From: Lachnospiraceae bacterium
GTDB taxonomy: Bacteria; Bacillota; Clostridia; Lachnospirales; Lachnospiraceae
Assembly: GCA_017483735.1 (NCBI GenBank)
Contig: JAFUVF010000021.1
Span: forward strand, 1-33,832
Direction of reading: 5' to 3'
Length of the DNA: 33,832 bases
Shown here: in pieces, positions 14,858-23,151 of the stretch
How the letters are laid out: each line of letters starts with the position of its first letter
Position numbering within the stretch: position 1 is the stretch's first letter
Notes under the pieces: generated by a model
Told to the model about the DNA's origin: nothing
The model's input: only the letters and a program-made list of their open reading frames with translations
Databases searched by the model: none
Translations under genes and position numbers: made by a program

Positions 14858-15196
14858 ATGGGGAATGACGTAATCGGAAGAATTGTGACCGAGACAACGA
14901 AGCGAGTGCCGGAATTGATTTCTGATGATTTGAAAAAAATCATTTTGTTTGGATCGTATGCGCGAGGGGATTATACAGAGGAGTCAGACATTGATATTGC
15001 AGTACTTTTAAATTGTGAAAGGGAGGAGAGCGCAAAATACAAAAGTGGCTTGGTCGCACTGTCCGCCGAAATGGATTTGGAAAATATGACAGTAGTTAAT
15101 TTTACATGTATTCCCTATTCTGAGTTTAATGCGAGGAAGGGTTACTATCCTTTTTATGCAAATATTGAGAGGGAAGGAAAAGTGCTATATGGATGA
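14858..15196 (+). CDS. MNT-domain nucleotidyltransferase (antitoxin-type)
   Basis: 112-residue minimal nucleotidyltransferase. The polymerase-beta-like motif is complete: ILFGSYARGDYTEESDIDIA, with Gly32-Ser33 and the metal-binding pair Asp44/Asp46. In well-studied MNT-HEPN pairs such as MntA-HepT the MNT protein is the antitoxin and AMPylates the HEPN toxin; others are orphan cytosolic nucleotidyltransferase complexes like HI0073/HI0074. GGGAGG before ATG 14858 supports the start. The gene overlaps the HEPN gene by 8 bases, typical for such a pair. A phased repeat array about 130 bases upstream may take part in control. Confidence 0.85.
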   Translation: MGNDVIGRIVTETTKRVPELISDDLKKIILFGSYARGDYTEESDIDIAVLLNCEREESAKYKSGLVALSAEMDLENMTVVNFTCIPYSEFNARKGYYPFYANIEREGKVLYG

Positions 15197-15590
15197 AAAA
15201 AATAGGAATGCTCTGGCGAAAGTCAGAATAGAACGTGCACAGGAACTGCTGGAAGAAGCAAAGCGGTTGATGGTGGATGGCGCATATAAGTCTGCGAATA
15301 ATCGAGCGTATTATTCGTTTGAGAAATCAATCAAGGCATTATTGGCACTGAAATTCAAGGATGCAAAAACGCATGCAGGCGTTCTGCATTTATTTAATTC
15401 TGAATATGTTCATAATGGGGAATACTTTACTCACGAGGATTATGTAAAATTTAAGGATAGTGAATTTATTCGTACTGCATCGGATTATGATGATTTTTAT
15501 ATTGCAGCTAAGGAGGATTCCCAAAAGCAGATAGAGAATGCGGAATATATGATAAAGAAAGTAGAGAAGTATTTGAGCGAATTTTTATAA
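15189..15590 (+). CDS. HEPN-domain protein, partner of the MNT protein
   Basis: 133-residue all-helical HEPN protein (PF05168-like). The conserved helix reads NRAYYSFEKSIKALL (residues 38-52). In RNase-type HEPN proteins the motif is R-x4-6-H, and relatives read RAYYxxFH; here the His position is Lys46, so the ribonuclease active site looks incomplete. It could therefore be a substrate-binding partner of the nucleotidyltransferase rather than an RNA-cutting toxin, or a decayed toxin. I start at ATG 15189, which overlaps the MNT stop by 8 bases; earlier in-frame codons lie inside the MNT gene. Pairing and family are clear; toxic function is uncertain. Confidence 0.8.
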   Translation: MDEKNRNALAKVRIERAQELLEEAKRLMVDGAYKSANNRAYYSFEKSIKALLALKFKDAKTHAGVLHLFNSEYVHNGEYFTHEDYVKFKDSEFIRTASDYDDFYIAAKEDSQKQIENAEYMIKKVEKYLSEFL

Positions 15591-15627
15591 AAACAATTCT
15601 CGCAAAAAACTAAAAGAATATATTGAT

Positions 15628-16770
15628 ATGGGTAAGAAGAGAATGAACGCTGATATTCCCGAAAAAAAGAAATCAAAACCCGACCCGGTGCTTCTTGCGG
15701 CGTGGATACTTGCCATAATCTCGGCGTTTTTCGTAATCCCGGACAAGGAGTACTTTGGTTATATAGACTGGCGCTCGCTAGGCATACTCTGGGGACTTAT
15801 GGTAGTCATACAGGGGCTTAAGGAGAATTTCGTGTTTGAAAAGATTGGGGAGGTGCTGCTTAAAAAGGTAAGCTTAGGCTGGCAGCTCTCCGCAGTCCTT
15901 ATTTTTATGTGCTTTTTTGGCAGTATGTTCATTACCAACGATGTAACGCTCATTACCTTTGTGCCCTTCGCCATGATGATACTCCACAGCAGCAGGAGGG
16001 AGGATTTGATGATTCCCGTGGTGGTATTGCAGACAGTTGCGGCGAATATGGGAAGTATGCTGACTCCCGTGGGAAATCCGCAGAATTTGTATCTGTACGG
16101 TGTAACGGGTATGAGCATAGGGGTCTTTCTTTTGACGATGCTTCCCTACACCCTTACAATGGCAGCGCTTTTGGGCATAAGTATATTGTTTCTTCCGGGG
16201 AAGAATAAACCCATGGGCAGGAAGGAGAACTTTGATACGGTTAAGCATTTTGGAAATAAGCTTATAATATCTGTATACAGTGCGCTTTTTTTGCTTGCTC
16301 TGCTTTCGGTATTAAGAATAGCTCCTTGGTACATAGCGGTAATCATCATTTTCCTTGCGGTGCTTTTGACAGACCCGAAGATATTGTTCAGAGCGGATTA
16401 CATTCTGCTTTCAACCTTTATTGGATTTTTCATATTTACCGGCAATATGGGGCGTATCACTGCCGTGAAGGATATGCTTGGAAAGCTTGTGGAGGGCAGG
16501 GAATTTTATGTTGCTGTGGTCACAAGCCAGTTTATCAGCAATGTTCCTGCGACGCTTTTACTCTCCGACTTTACGGAGGATTACAGGGAGCTTCTGCTGG
16601 GGGTAAATGTTGGAGGTCTGGGTACTCTCATTGCTTCCATGGCTTCCCTCATTTCCTACAAGTTCTATTCAAACGCATATCAAAAGAGTAAAGGCAGGTA
16701 TTTCATCGCCTTTACTCTTGTAAACGTACTGTTTCTGGCATTACTTATCTTGGAGCATCTTTTACTGTGA
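15628..16770 (+). CDS. SLC13/ArsB-like anion permease (citrate transporter domain)
   Basis: 380-residue membrane protein of the ion transporter superfamily (CitMHS/ArsB/SLC13). About ten hydrophobic segments are arranged as two inverted halves; hairpin motifs typical of this fold are visible: FGSMFITNDVTLITFVP (about 93-109), TPVGNPQN (about 148-155), SQFISNVPATLLL (about 299-311) and GGLGTLIASMAS (about 329-340). It probably moves an organic or inorganic anion across the cytoplasmic membrane. It is somewhat shorter than the usual 420-460 residues for the family. The ribosome site is weak at the chosen ATG 15628. Its 3' end overlaps that of the convergent EAL gene by 9 bases. Substrate cannot be told; a uronate-derived acid is possible from context only. 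Confidence 0.75.
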   Translation: MGKKRMNADIPEKKKSKPDPVLLAAWILAIISAFFVIPDKEYFGYIDWRSLGILWGLMVVIQGLKENFVFEKIGEVLLKKVSLGWQLSAVLIFMCFFGSMFITNDVTLITFVPFAMMILHSSRREDLMIPVVVLQTVAANMGSMLTPVGNPQNLYLYGVTGMSIGVFLLTMLPYTLTMAALLGISILFLPGKNKPMGRKENFDTVKHFGNKLIISVYSALFLLALLSVLRIAPWYIAVIIIFLAVLLTDPKILFRADYILLSTFIGFFIFTGNMGRITAVKDMLGKLVEGREFYVAVVTSQFISNVPATLLLSDFTEDYRELLLGVNVGGLGTLIASMASLISYKFYSNAYQKSKGRYFIAFTLVNVLFLALLILEHLLL

Positions 16771-18423
16771 CATCTCCGACTGCAGGCGGTCTATTGCCTC
16801 GGGGGAGAGCTTACGGAAGCAGGAGAGCAGCTTTCTCTCGCTCTTATCTCCTGCAAAGAGGAAGGAATACAGGCACCATACATACTTCCCGTCCTCCACT
16901 CTTGTGCGGAATGCGGCGGATATATGCCTTGTGGGGCTTTTTGCCACACGCTCCTCTATGGTATCAAGATTAGTAAATTCAAGATATCTCTCCCTGTCCT
17001 CGGGATGTATTTCATCATGGGCATAATCCTTAAGCTCCTCGACCGCAGGTCTTCTGTGATATTCCTTGATGGTCTGTGCGGAATGGTAGAGGCTTCTGGA
17101 ATAGCCGGTATTTAGGTCAAGCAGCAGTATAAATTCGTAAATAGTACACAGGCTCTGCAGGTATCCCGACAAAAACGAACTCTTTGAATATACGGAATTG
17201 TCGGAGAGGTTCTGCAGGATACAGAGGAAAGCATTTCCTCCGGGATAGCCTGCAATTGTGCGCACCTGTGCATAGCAGAGCTTATTTCCGCGCATAAAAT
17301 CATTGCCGACAACCGTGTCGGTACTCTGCGCCTTTAGAAGCATTGCGAGGAATTTTTCACGGAGCTGGGTTCTGCCCTCCTCAAATTCCCTTTCAACATC
17401 CTCTATGGAATCCACCCCAAGCTGTGCGAGGGTCTTTTTGTAGCTGTCATTGCAGAACAGGTATTTGAGCTTCCCTTCCGCATATTCCACAAAGGCTATG
17501 GGAATCTGTCCGTCGTGGGTCTCCGTATCGGTATTGTTGTCGGGAACACTCATAAAGGGTGTTGCGCTGAGCACATTTACCCTTCCGATATCATGATAAT
17601 ACTGTCTCTTGTCCGAAGCCTCGACAGAAAATCCGCGATTTTTGAGATATTCCCTGTATTCCTCATAGGGCATGGGCTTTCCGATATAGTAGCCCTGCGC
17701 CTTCTCACAGCCAATACTCCTTAGAAACTCAAACTGCTCGGCGGTCTCAACTCCCTCAGCAAGGGTATGCACGCCAATCCGCTTCGACATATCGACGACG
17801 GATTTTATGATTTCCTTGGAGCGGGCGTTGAAATTCCTAAGGAAGACCATATCTATTTTCAGGGTATCAAAGCGGTAATCCTTCAAGACGTTAAGCGAAG
17901 AATATCCGCTTCCGAAGTCGTCCATCCACACCCTGAAGCCCCTGTCCCAGAAGCGGTCTATGACATCATGCATACGGTCGTCATTCTCCATCATGCTCTC
18001 GGTAATCTCCACACGGAGGGCATCTCTGGGTACCTTGTTCTTCTTGATTTCCTCCTCAATAAAGCTGTGTATATCGCAAAGTCTGAAATCCAGACGGGAG
18101 AGGTTAAAGGACACGGTAACGGTATGGTCATCCTCCCTCATAGAGCGGGAATAATCCTTGCAGATTCTCTGTATGATAGCGCAGTCAAGCTTATGTATGA
18201 GCTGTGCATCCTCCAAAACGCTGATGAAATCATTAGGCGCAAAGAGTCCGTACACAGGGTCAACCCATCTGGCCAGAGCCTCCATACCGCAGATTTCCCC
18301 CGTGATAGTGCGGGCGACGGGCTGATAATAAGCGGTTATCCACCCCTCCTCTATGGCACGGTCTATATTCTCCGTAATATAAGCATAAAGCGCATTGCCG
18401 ACAGGCTTTTCAGGATTTCCCAT
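16762..18423 (-). CDS. EAL-domain c-di-GMP phosphodiesterase with C-terminal PAS-like regions
   Basis: 553-residue cytosolic protein that should hydrolyse cyclic di-GMP. The EAL domain (about 15-265) keeps its active-site motifs: MEALARW (Glu48), the ESMM glutamate, DDFGSGYSSL, KIDMVFL and AEGVET. No GGDEF domain is present. The C-terminal half holds two PAS-like parts, one about residues 305-420 and one near HPEDRERYLEF, which may bind a signal. The start at 18423 is set by AAGGAGAG just upstream; longer forms run into the promoter of the divergent DUF2264 gene. Its position between two uronide loci suggests a link between sugar supply and c-di-GMP, but this is proximity only. Confidence 0.85.
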   Translation of the reverse strand: MGNPEKPVGNALYAYITENIDRAIEEGWITAYYQPVARTITGEICGMEALARWVDPVYGLFAPNDFISVLEDAQLIHKLDCAIIQRICKDYSRSMREDDHTVTVSFNLSRLDFRLCDIHSFIEEEIKKNKVPRDALRVEITESMMENDDRMHDVIDRFWDRGFRVWMDDFGSGYSSLNVLKDYRFDTLKIDMVFLRNFNARSKEIIKSVVDMSKRIGVHTLAEGVETAEQFEFLRSIGCEKAQGYYIGKPMPYEEYREYLKNRGFSVEASDKRQYYHDIGRVNVLSATPFMSVPDNNTDTETHDGQIPIAFVEYAEGKLKYLFCNDSYKKTLAQLGVDSIEDVEREFEEGRTQLREKFLAMLLKAQSTDTVVGNDFMRGNKLCYAQVRTIAGYPGGNAFLCILQNLSDNSVYSKSSFLSGYLQSLCTIYEFILLLDLNTGYSRSLYHSAQTIKEYHRRPAVEELKDYAHDEIHPEDRERYLEFTNLDTIEERVAKSPTRHISAAFRTRVEDGKYVWCLYSFLFAGDKSERKLLSCFRKLSPEAIDRLQSEMSQ

Positions 18424-18502
18424 AATTCTCTCCTTAAGGTTTAAAACAAAGTGCATAAAAAGCGGAATATCTTCATTTATAATATCACAGATTGGGAAAA
18501 TA

Positions 18503-18511
18503 TGATATAAT
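18503..18511 (+). promoter_or_regulatory. Extended -10 promoter of the DUF2264 gene
   Basis: TGATATAAT (18503-18511) is a perfect extended -10 element; no good -35 is needed or seen. Transcription would start near 18518, giving a leader of about 46 nt before ATG 18564. It lies in the divergent spacer with the EAL gene. Confidence 0.6.
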
Positions 18512-18563
18512 AACTTCGCAACAATTTCTACAACCTGCAATCATGGAAAATGAGGTGGCAACA

Positions 18564-20657
18564 ATGAGTTATACTCCCGAATTTACGGATTATGAATTAA
18601 GTCCCTACACAGGTCTTACCAGAGAGAGCTGGGTGGCGGCAGGGAAATATATGCTTAAGGGAGTATTTGACAACCTAAGCGGTATTGATGCGCCCGTGGT
18701 AATGCCGAGAAAGGAGACAAAGGTTACATACCCTCATCTTGATGCTCCCGAAAATGTTCAGGCGGCGGAAAGAAAGGCGGAAATCTTCGAGGGTCTCACA
18801 CGCTCCTTTTTCATTGCATCCGTGATAATAAATGACGAGCCCAAGCTTTCCATAAACGGCATAGAGCTTAAGGAATATTACAAGCTTCATATATTGAGAA
18901 GCTGTACCGAAAAGGACAGCGACGAGTATGCGGGAAGCTATGAGGAGATGCTTGCCCTTACCAATTCTGCAGACCCCTTCAAGCCCTTTCAGCAGACGGT
19001 GGAAACCTGTGCGCTTGTAATAGGACTCTATATGTGCAGGGATGTGCTGTGGGATGAATATACACAAACGGAGCGGGACTCTATCGCCGAATTTCTAAAG
19101 GGCTTTGCACATGCCAACACCGTACCCCAGAACTGGCGCCTGTTCAATATGCTGGATATGGCGTTTCTGTATATGAACGGCTATGAGATAGACAAGGACA
19201 AGATGCTGGATCATGCGCAGGCGGTGCTTTCATATTATGTGGGGGACGGCTGGTATCGTGACGGCCACTCCTTTGACTATTATTCCTGCTGGGCGTTTAA
19301 TATGTATGCGCCGCTTTGGAACAGGTGGTACGGTTATGAGAATCTCCCGGGGCTTGCAGCGGAGTTTGAAAAGAATTCCAACAGGCTTATGGAAAGCTAT
19401 GCACAGATGTTTGATGAGGACGGCTTTACCAATATGTGGGGCAGAAGCTGCATATACAGAAATGCCGCAACGAGTCCCTTTGACGGGAATTTCTTCTTAA
19501 ATAACCCCAAGGCTGACCCGGGACTTGCAAGGCGCATCTCCTCAGGCTCGCTTTTACAGTTTTTAAAGAGGGATGATTTCCTGTATAAGGGTATTCCGAC
19601 ACTGGGCTTCTACGGACAGTTTACACCGCTTGTGCAGGGATATTCCTGCGCAGAGTCGCCCTTTTGGATAGGAAAGGCATATTTATGCCTCCATCTTCCA
19701 AAGGAGCACCCCTTCTGGAGCGCAAAGGAGAATAACGGCGTCTGGGAGGAGCTTAAAGAGGACGGAGTAAAGGAGACGGTGCTTGACGGACCTGCGCTTG
19801 CTTTCACAAATCACAAGGCAAACGGGGAGACAGTATTAAGAAGCGCAAAGGTGGTAAAGGCGCCCGGGGATGTCCATGGAATGTGGAATTATTCGAAGCT
19901 TTGCTTTAACACGAAATACCCCTGGGAGAGCACGCCCAAGCCCTCGGGACAGACGGAGGCTGCCACGCCTGATATCGAATCACAGCAATATGTGTTAAAG
20001 AGCCTTCTTGATGGGCATACCGAGCTTGGAAACGTGACCTTCTATGCGGGAAGCAGGGATGGTGTCCTGTATCGCAGACAGTTCTTTAACTATAATCTGG
20101 AAACCGAGTGCCATTGGCTCAATGCGGTTGACCTTGCGGACTTTCCGGTTTCCAGGGGGATTATTAGGGTGGATAAGCTTCGGATAATCAAGCGCCCCTT
20201 TGAGATAACCTTGGGCGGATACGGCTTTCCTGACCCAAAGAATATGACAGCCATAGAGACCAAGGCAGATACCATAGGAAAAGCGATAATCCTAAAGGGA
20301 AGGGATTCGCAGGGCAATTTTAAGCGTCTTGCCATGACCATATACGACGGCTGGGAGAAGCTTTCTTATATTAAGAGTAAGGGCACCAATCCGGACTGTG
20401 AGAGCTCCATTGTGGTCTATGCGACAGGGGCGCTTAAGAATCAGTATGATTCCTCCGAGCCCTATGTGTTTATCTCACAGGTAATAACAGGGAATGACGA
20501 GAAAGCCTTTACCGAGGAGGAGCTTTTCCCTGTCGAGCGCATAGACTATGAGGATGAGAACAAAACAGGCGCATACGGCAGAATAAAAATAAAACTCAAA
20601 AACGGGGAAGAAAGAATTGTAGATTATACGGGGACAGAAGGGAATATGAGGCTGTAG
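18564..20657 (+). CDS. DUF2264 protein, probable uronide/pectin-processing enzyme
   Basis: 697-residue cytoplasmic protein. The N-terminal ~380 residues match DUF2264 (PF10022), an (alpha/alpha)6-barrel fold often found in bacterial pectin and acidic-glycan loci; visible landmarks are NWRLFNMLDMAFLYMNG (about 188-204), DGWYRDGHSFDYYSCWAF (about 228-245) and MWGRSCIYRN (about 292-301). The C-terminal ~300 residues look beta-rich, like a lyase or glycosidase beta-sandwich. I recall that some DUF2264 proteins were placed in CAZy GH154 as beta-glucuronidases, but hold this loosely. ATG 18564 follows AATGAGGTGG, a good ribosome site; two earlier in-frame starts have none. No signal peptide, so it works on imported oligosaccharide. 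It stands at the head of system 2, before the AraC regulator, behind its own promoter. Confidence 0.75.
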   Translation: MSYTPEFTDYELSPYTGLTRESWVAAGKYMLKGVFDNLSGIDAPVVMPRKETKVTYPHLDAPENVQAAERKAEIFEGLTRSFFIASVIINDEPKLSINGIELKEYYKLHILRSCTEKDSDEYAGSYEEMLALTNSADPFKPFQQTVETCALVIGLYMCRDVLWDEYTQTERDSIAEFLKGFAHANTVPQNWRLFNMLDMAFLYMNGYEIDKDKMLDHAQAVLSYYVGDGWYRDGHSFDYYSCWAFNMYAPLWNRWYGYENLPGLAAEFEKNSNRLMESYAQMFDEDGFTNMWGRSCIYRNAATSPFDGNFFLNNPKADPGLARRISSGSLLQFLKRDDFLYKGIPTLGFYGQFTPLVQGYSCAESPFWIGKAYLCLHLPKEHPFWSAKENNGVWEELKEDGVKETVLDGPALAFTNHKANGETVLRSAKVVKAPGDVHGMWNYSKLCFNTKYPWESTPKPSGQTEAATPDIESQQYVLKSLLDGHTELGNVTFYAGSRDGVLYRRQFFNYNLETECHWLNAVDLADFPVSRGIIRVDKLRIIKRPFEITLGGYGFPDPKNMTAIETKADTIGKAIILKGRDSQGNFKRLAMTIYDGWEKLSYIKSKGTNPDCESSIVVYATGALKNQYDSSEPYVFISQVITGNDEKAFTEEELFPVERIDYEDENKTGAYGRIKIKLKNGEERIVDYTGTEGNMRL

Positions 20658-20715
20658 ATTTTTGGATGAATACCGTAGGTCGGTTTATATCATAAAATAG
20701 GTTCTTTTTGTTCAT

Positions 20716-20750
20716 AGCATTATGACATTTAGCGGTGTTATAATGCTTTT
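20716..20750 (+). promoter_or_regulatory. Dyad overlapping an extended -10: promoter/operator or terminator
   Basis: AGCATTATGACA (20716-20727) and TGTTATAATGCT (20736-20747) are inverted repeats with a single mismatch (G-T) and an 8-nt loop, followed by TTT. The right arm contains TGTTATAAT (20736-20744), a perfect extended -10. It could end the DUF2264 transcript, start the AraC transcript, or be an operator over that promoter; these are not exclusive. Confidence 0.5.
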
Positions 20751-20796
20751 GTATTTAAAAATTTGTGAGTATTGCACAAAAGCAGTAGGGGGATAA

Positions 20797-21630
20797 ATGT
20801 TCGAAATCGTGCATAAAACGGAATCCTTGGATTATACGATGCCGCCACATACGCACGACAATATAGAAATATATCTTTGCCTGACTGATTTATCAAATGT
20901 GGTTCTCGGCAGCAGGATGTTTCCTTTTTCAAAGAACACATTATTGGTCATTCCCCCCGATTGCATACATAAAATGGTATCGACCGGACAGAAATACGAG
21001 AGATACATCCTTACCGTAAATGCGGCGTGGTTTCGTGAGCTTCTTACTAACGAGGACAGGGAGAGATTTTCATATTTCTTTGACCCGGGACAGCCGCAGA
21101 TAAAGGTCTTATCAGAGGAGCGCAAGGACTATTTCATAGAGAGGTTTAAGAGCTTACGGAAGGCATCCAAAGAGAATACATTAAAAAGCTACCGCATTTT
21201 GTTTGAAATATTGGAGAATGTCCAGAGCGAGGTGGGAGAGAAAGAAGAAAGCTACGAGACGGGAAGCCTCTCCGCGCCGGCGCAGGCGGTGTCCAAGATG
21301 ATTAGCTACATAGACGAGCACCTCACGGAAAATATTACCACGGAGGACATCGCAAACAAGCTGTATCTCAACCACGATTATGCCGCAAGGATATTTAAGA
21401 AGCATATGAATACCACGGTAAAAAATTTCGTGACCCTACAGCGCATGATATTGGCGAAGCGCCTGCTTTCCGAGGGAAATACGATTTCGGAGACGTATCT
21501 TTTGGTGGGATACAACAGCTATGAGCATTTTTCGAGGGTCTTTAAAAAGATGACGGGGATTACGCCGGGGGAATACCGGAAGGCGTCCCGCACAGAAAGT
21601 GTAAATGAATCCGGAAACGGATTGATTTAA
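20797..21630 (+). CDS. AraC-family regulator with cupin sensor domain
   Basis: 277-residue transcription regulator. The N-terminal cupin (about 10-150) has PPHTHDNIEIYL, the usual sugar-binding barrel start, and FSKNTLLVIPPDCIHKM. The C-terminal double helix-turn-helix (about 170-268) is complete: TTEDIANKLYLNHDYAARIF and SETYLLVGYNSYEHFSRVF, ending PGEYRKAS. AGGGGG before the ATG is the ribosome site. It sits 36 bases upstream of the second solute-binding protein gene with no terminator between, so it is probably co-transcribed with the importer it controls. The inducer is likely an imported oligosaccharide or its cleavage product. Confidence 0.88.
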   Translation: MFEIVHKTESLDYTMPPHTHDNIEIYLCLTDLSNVVLGSRMFPFSKNTLLVIPPDCIHKMVSTGQKYERYILTVNAAWFRELLTNEDRERFSYFFDPGQPQIKVLSEERKDYFIERFKSLRKASKENTLKSYRILFEILENVQSEVGEKEESYETGSLSAPAQAVSKMISYIDEHLTENITTEDIANKLYLNHDYAARIFKKHMNTTVKNFVTLQRMILAKRLLSEGNTISETYLLVGYNSYEHFSRVFKKMTGITPGEYRKASRTESVNESGNGLI

Positions 21631-21666
21631 ATAAGCAAAGGATAACTTATAGGAGGAAAAGTAACT

Positions 21667-23064
21667 ATGAAAAAGAGACTTTTAGCAACACTTCTATGTG
21701 CAGCTATGGCAGTTACCACCCTTGCAGGCTGTGGTTCTGACAATAGCGGAGCAAGCGGCAATACCGCTGATTCCGGACAGACTGCACAGCAGAGCACCGA
21801 CACCGGCAACGGAGGACAGGCCGCTGCAAATGCAAGCACAGAGGCAAATCTTGTATTTGCATGGTGGGGCAACCAGACCAGACAGGAGAGAACAGAGGCG
21901 GCTATCGACCTTTACTCCCAGCAGAATCCCGGCGTGACCTTCGATGCACAGCCCGCAGCATGGGATGATTATTGGTCAAAGCTTGCTACTTCCGCAGCAG
22001 GAAACAGCCTTCCCGACCTCATTCAGATGGACTATTCCTATCTTGAGCAGTATGTTGCAAGCGGACTTTTGGCAGACCTTACCCCTTATGTGGACAATGG
22101 AACTCTGGATGTATCCAATGTACCTAAGAGCCTTCTTGAGGCAGGAAGCGTAGACGGAAAGCTCTATGCTATCGCAGCAGGCGTAAACGCACCCAGCCTT
22201 CTATACAACAAGACCCTTATGACCGAGCTTGGAATCGAGGTTCCCGACAATATGACCATCGCTCAGTTCGAGGACATCTGCAAGCAGGTATATGAGAAGA
22301 AGGGCATAAAGACCGACCTTCCTTACGGCGCTTCCGACAACTATCTTCCTTACCTTGCAAGAGCAAACGATGTGACCGCTCTCTTCAACAAGGACGAGAA
22401 GAAGATGAACATGAGCGATTCCACACCTTTAGTTGACTACTTCCAGGTATATCAGGACGGCGCTGAACAGGGCTGGGTAATCGGTACCGATATCCATGCT
22501 GAGCTTCAGAACAACTCTGTAGAGCAGAGCCCTCTTGTATTCTACTCAAGCGAGGCTTCACAGGCATGGTGCGCATTCTTCTGGTCCAACCAGATGGAGG
22601 CAATGCAGAAGGTTGCTGATGAGAAGGGTATCGAGATCGGTATTACCACATGGCCTTCAAAGGATCCCAAGAAGTCCAACTTCCTTAAGCCCAGCCAGTT
22701 CTTCTCAGTATCGAGAGACGCAGGCGCAAACGAGGAAGCAGCAGTTAAGGTTGTAGATTTCCTTACCAACTCTGTAGATGCAAACAACATTCTCCTCGGC
22801 GAGAGAGGCGTACCCGCTTCCAGCGTTGTGGCTGATGCGATTTCTCCTCTTGTAAGCGAGACCACTCAGGAGGTTACCCGCTTCATCAACGATGTTGTAT
22901 CTCCCAACTGCTCCGCTATAAGCCCCGCTATCCCTGACGGCGCAAACGAGGTTTATGACGAGTCCAACAAGCTTGTTGACAAGGTATTGAACAAGGAGAT
23001 CGATGCCAAGACCGCTGCTCAGAATCTTTTTGACAAGGGCAACGAGATAATGGCAAGCAAGTAA
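21667..23064 (+). CDS. ABC transporter solute-binding lipoprotein (family 1), system 2
   Basis: 465-residue binding lipoprotein. The signal peptide ends in lipobox LAGC with Cys22 lipidated; a Ser/Gly/Ala/Gln-rich linker runs to about residue 58, then the binding domain begins NLVFAWWGNQTRQERTEAA, as in pectin/uronide-type family-1 binding proteins. It would feed the two permeases behind it. TAGGAGG is a strong ribosome site. As with the first system, codon use is strongly biased, pointing to high expression, and a very stable hairpin follows the gene. It is not a recent duplicate of the first binding protein; the two differ through most of their length. GH28 and GH105 in the same operon suggest a galacturonate-containing oligosaccharide. 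Confidence 0.9.
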   Translation: MKKRLLATLLCAAMAVTTLAGCGSDNSGASGNTADSGQTAQQSTDTGNGGQAAANASTEANLVFAWWGNQTRQERTEAAIDLYSQQNPGVTFDAQPAAWDDYWSKLATSAAGNSLPDLIQMDYSYLEQYVASGLLADLTPYVDNGTLDVSNVPKSLLEAGSVDGKLYAIAAGVNAPSLLYNKTLMTELGIEVPDNMTIAQFEDICKQVYEKKGIKTDLPYGASDNYLPYLARANDVTALFNKDEKKMNMSDSTPLVDYFQVYQDGAEQGWVIGTDIHAELQNNSVEQSPLVFYSSEASQAWCAFFWSNQMEAMQKVADEKGIEIGITTWPSKDPKKSNFLKPSQFFSVSRDAGANEEAAVKVVDFLTNSVDANNILLGERGVPASSVVADAISPLVSETTQEVTRFINDVVSPNCSAISPAIPDGANEVYDESNKLVDKVLNKEIDAKTAAQNLFDKGNEIMASK

Positions 23065-23096
23065 TACAGCCTTTACAAGGATTACAAGGTTCCATA

Positions 23097-23134
23097 CGGG
23101 AGGCATATACGGAATATCCCGTGTATGCCTCCTG
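23097..23134 (+). other. 16-bp hairpin between binding-protein and permease genes
   Basis: CGGGAGGCATATACGG (23097-23112) pairs with CCGTGTATGCCTCCTG (23119-23134) around a 6-nt loop, 16 pairs including two G-U. No T run follows; the ribosome site AGAGGAGG of the permease comes next. It is likely to stabilise the upstream message or set the permease level rather than end transcription. Confidence 0.75.
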
Positions 23135-23151
23135 CTAAAAGAGGAGGTTAT

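Noticed and set aside
17767..18444. 225-codon plus-strand frame opposite the EAL gene
   Set aside because: The minus-strand EAL protein carries all family motifs; the opposite frame shows none and lacks a ribosome site.
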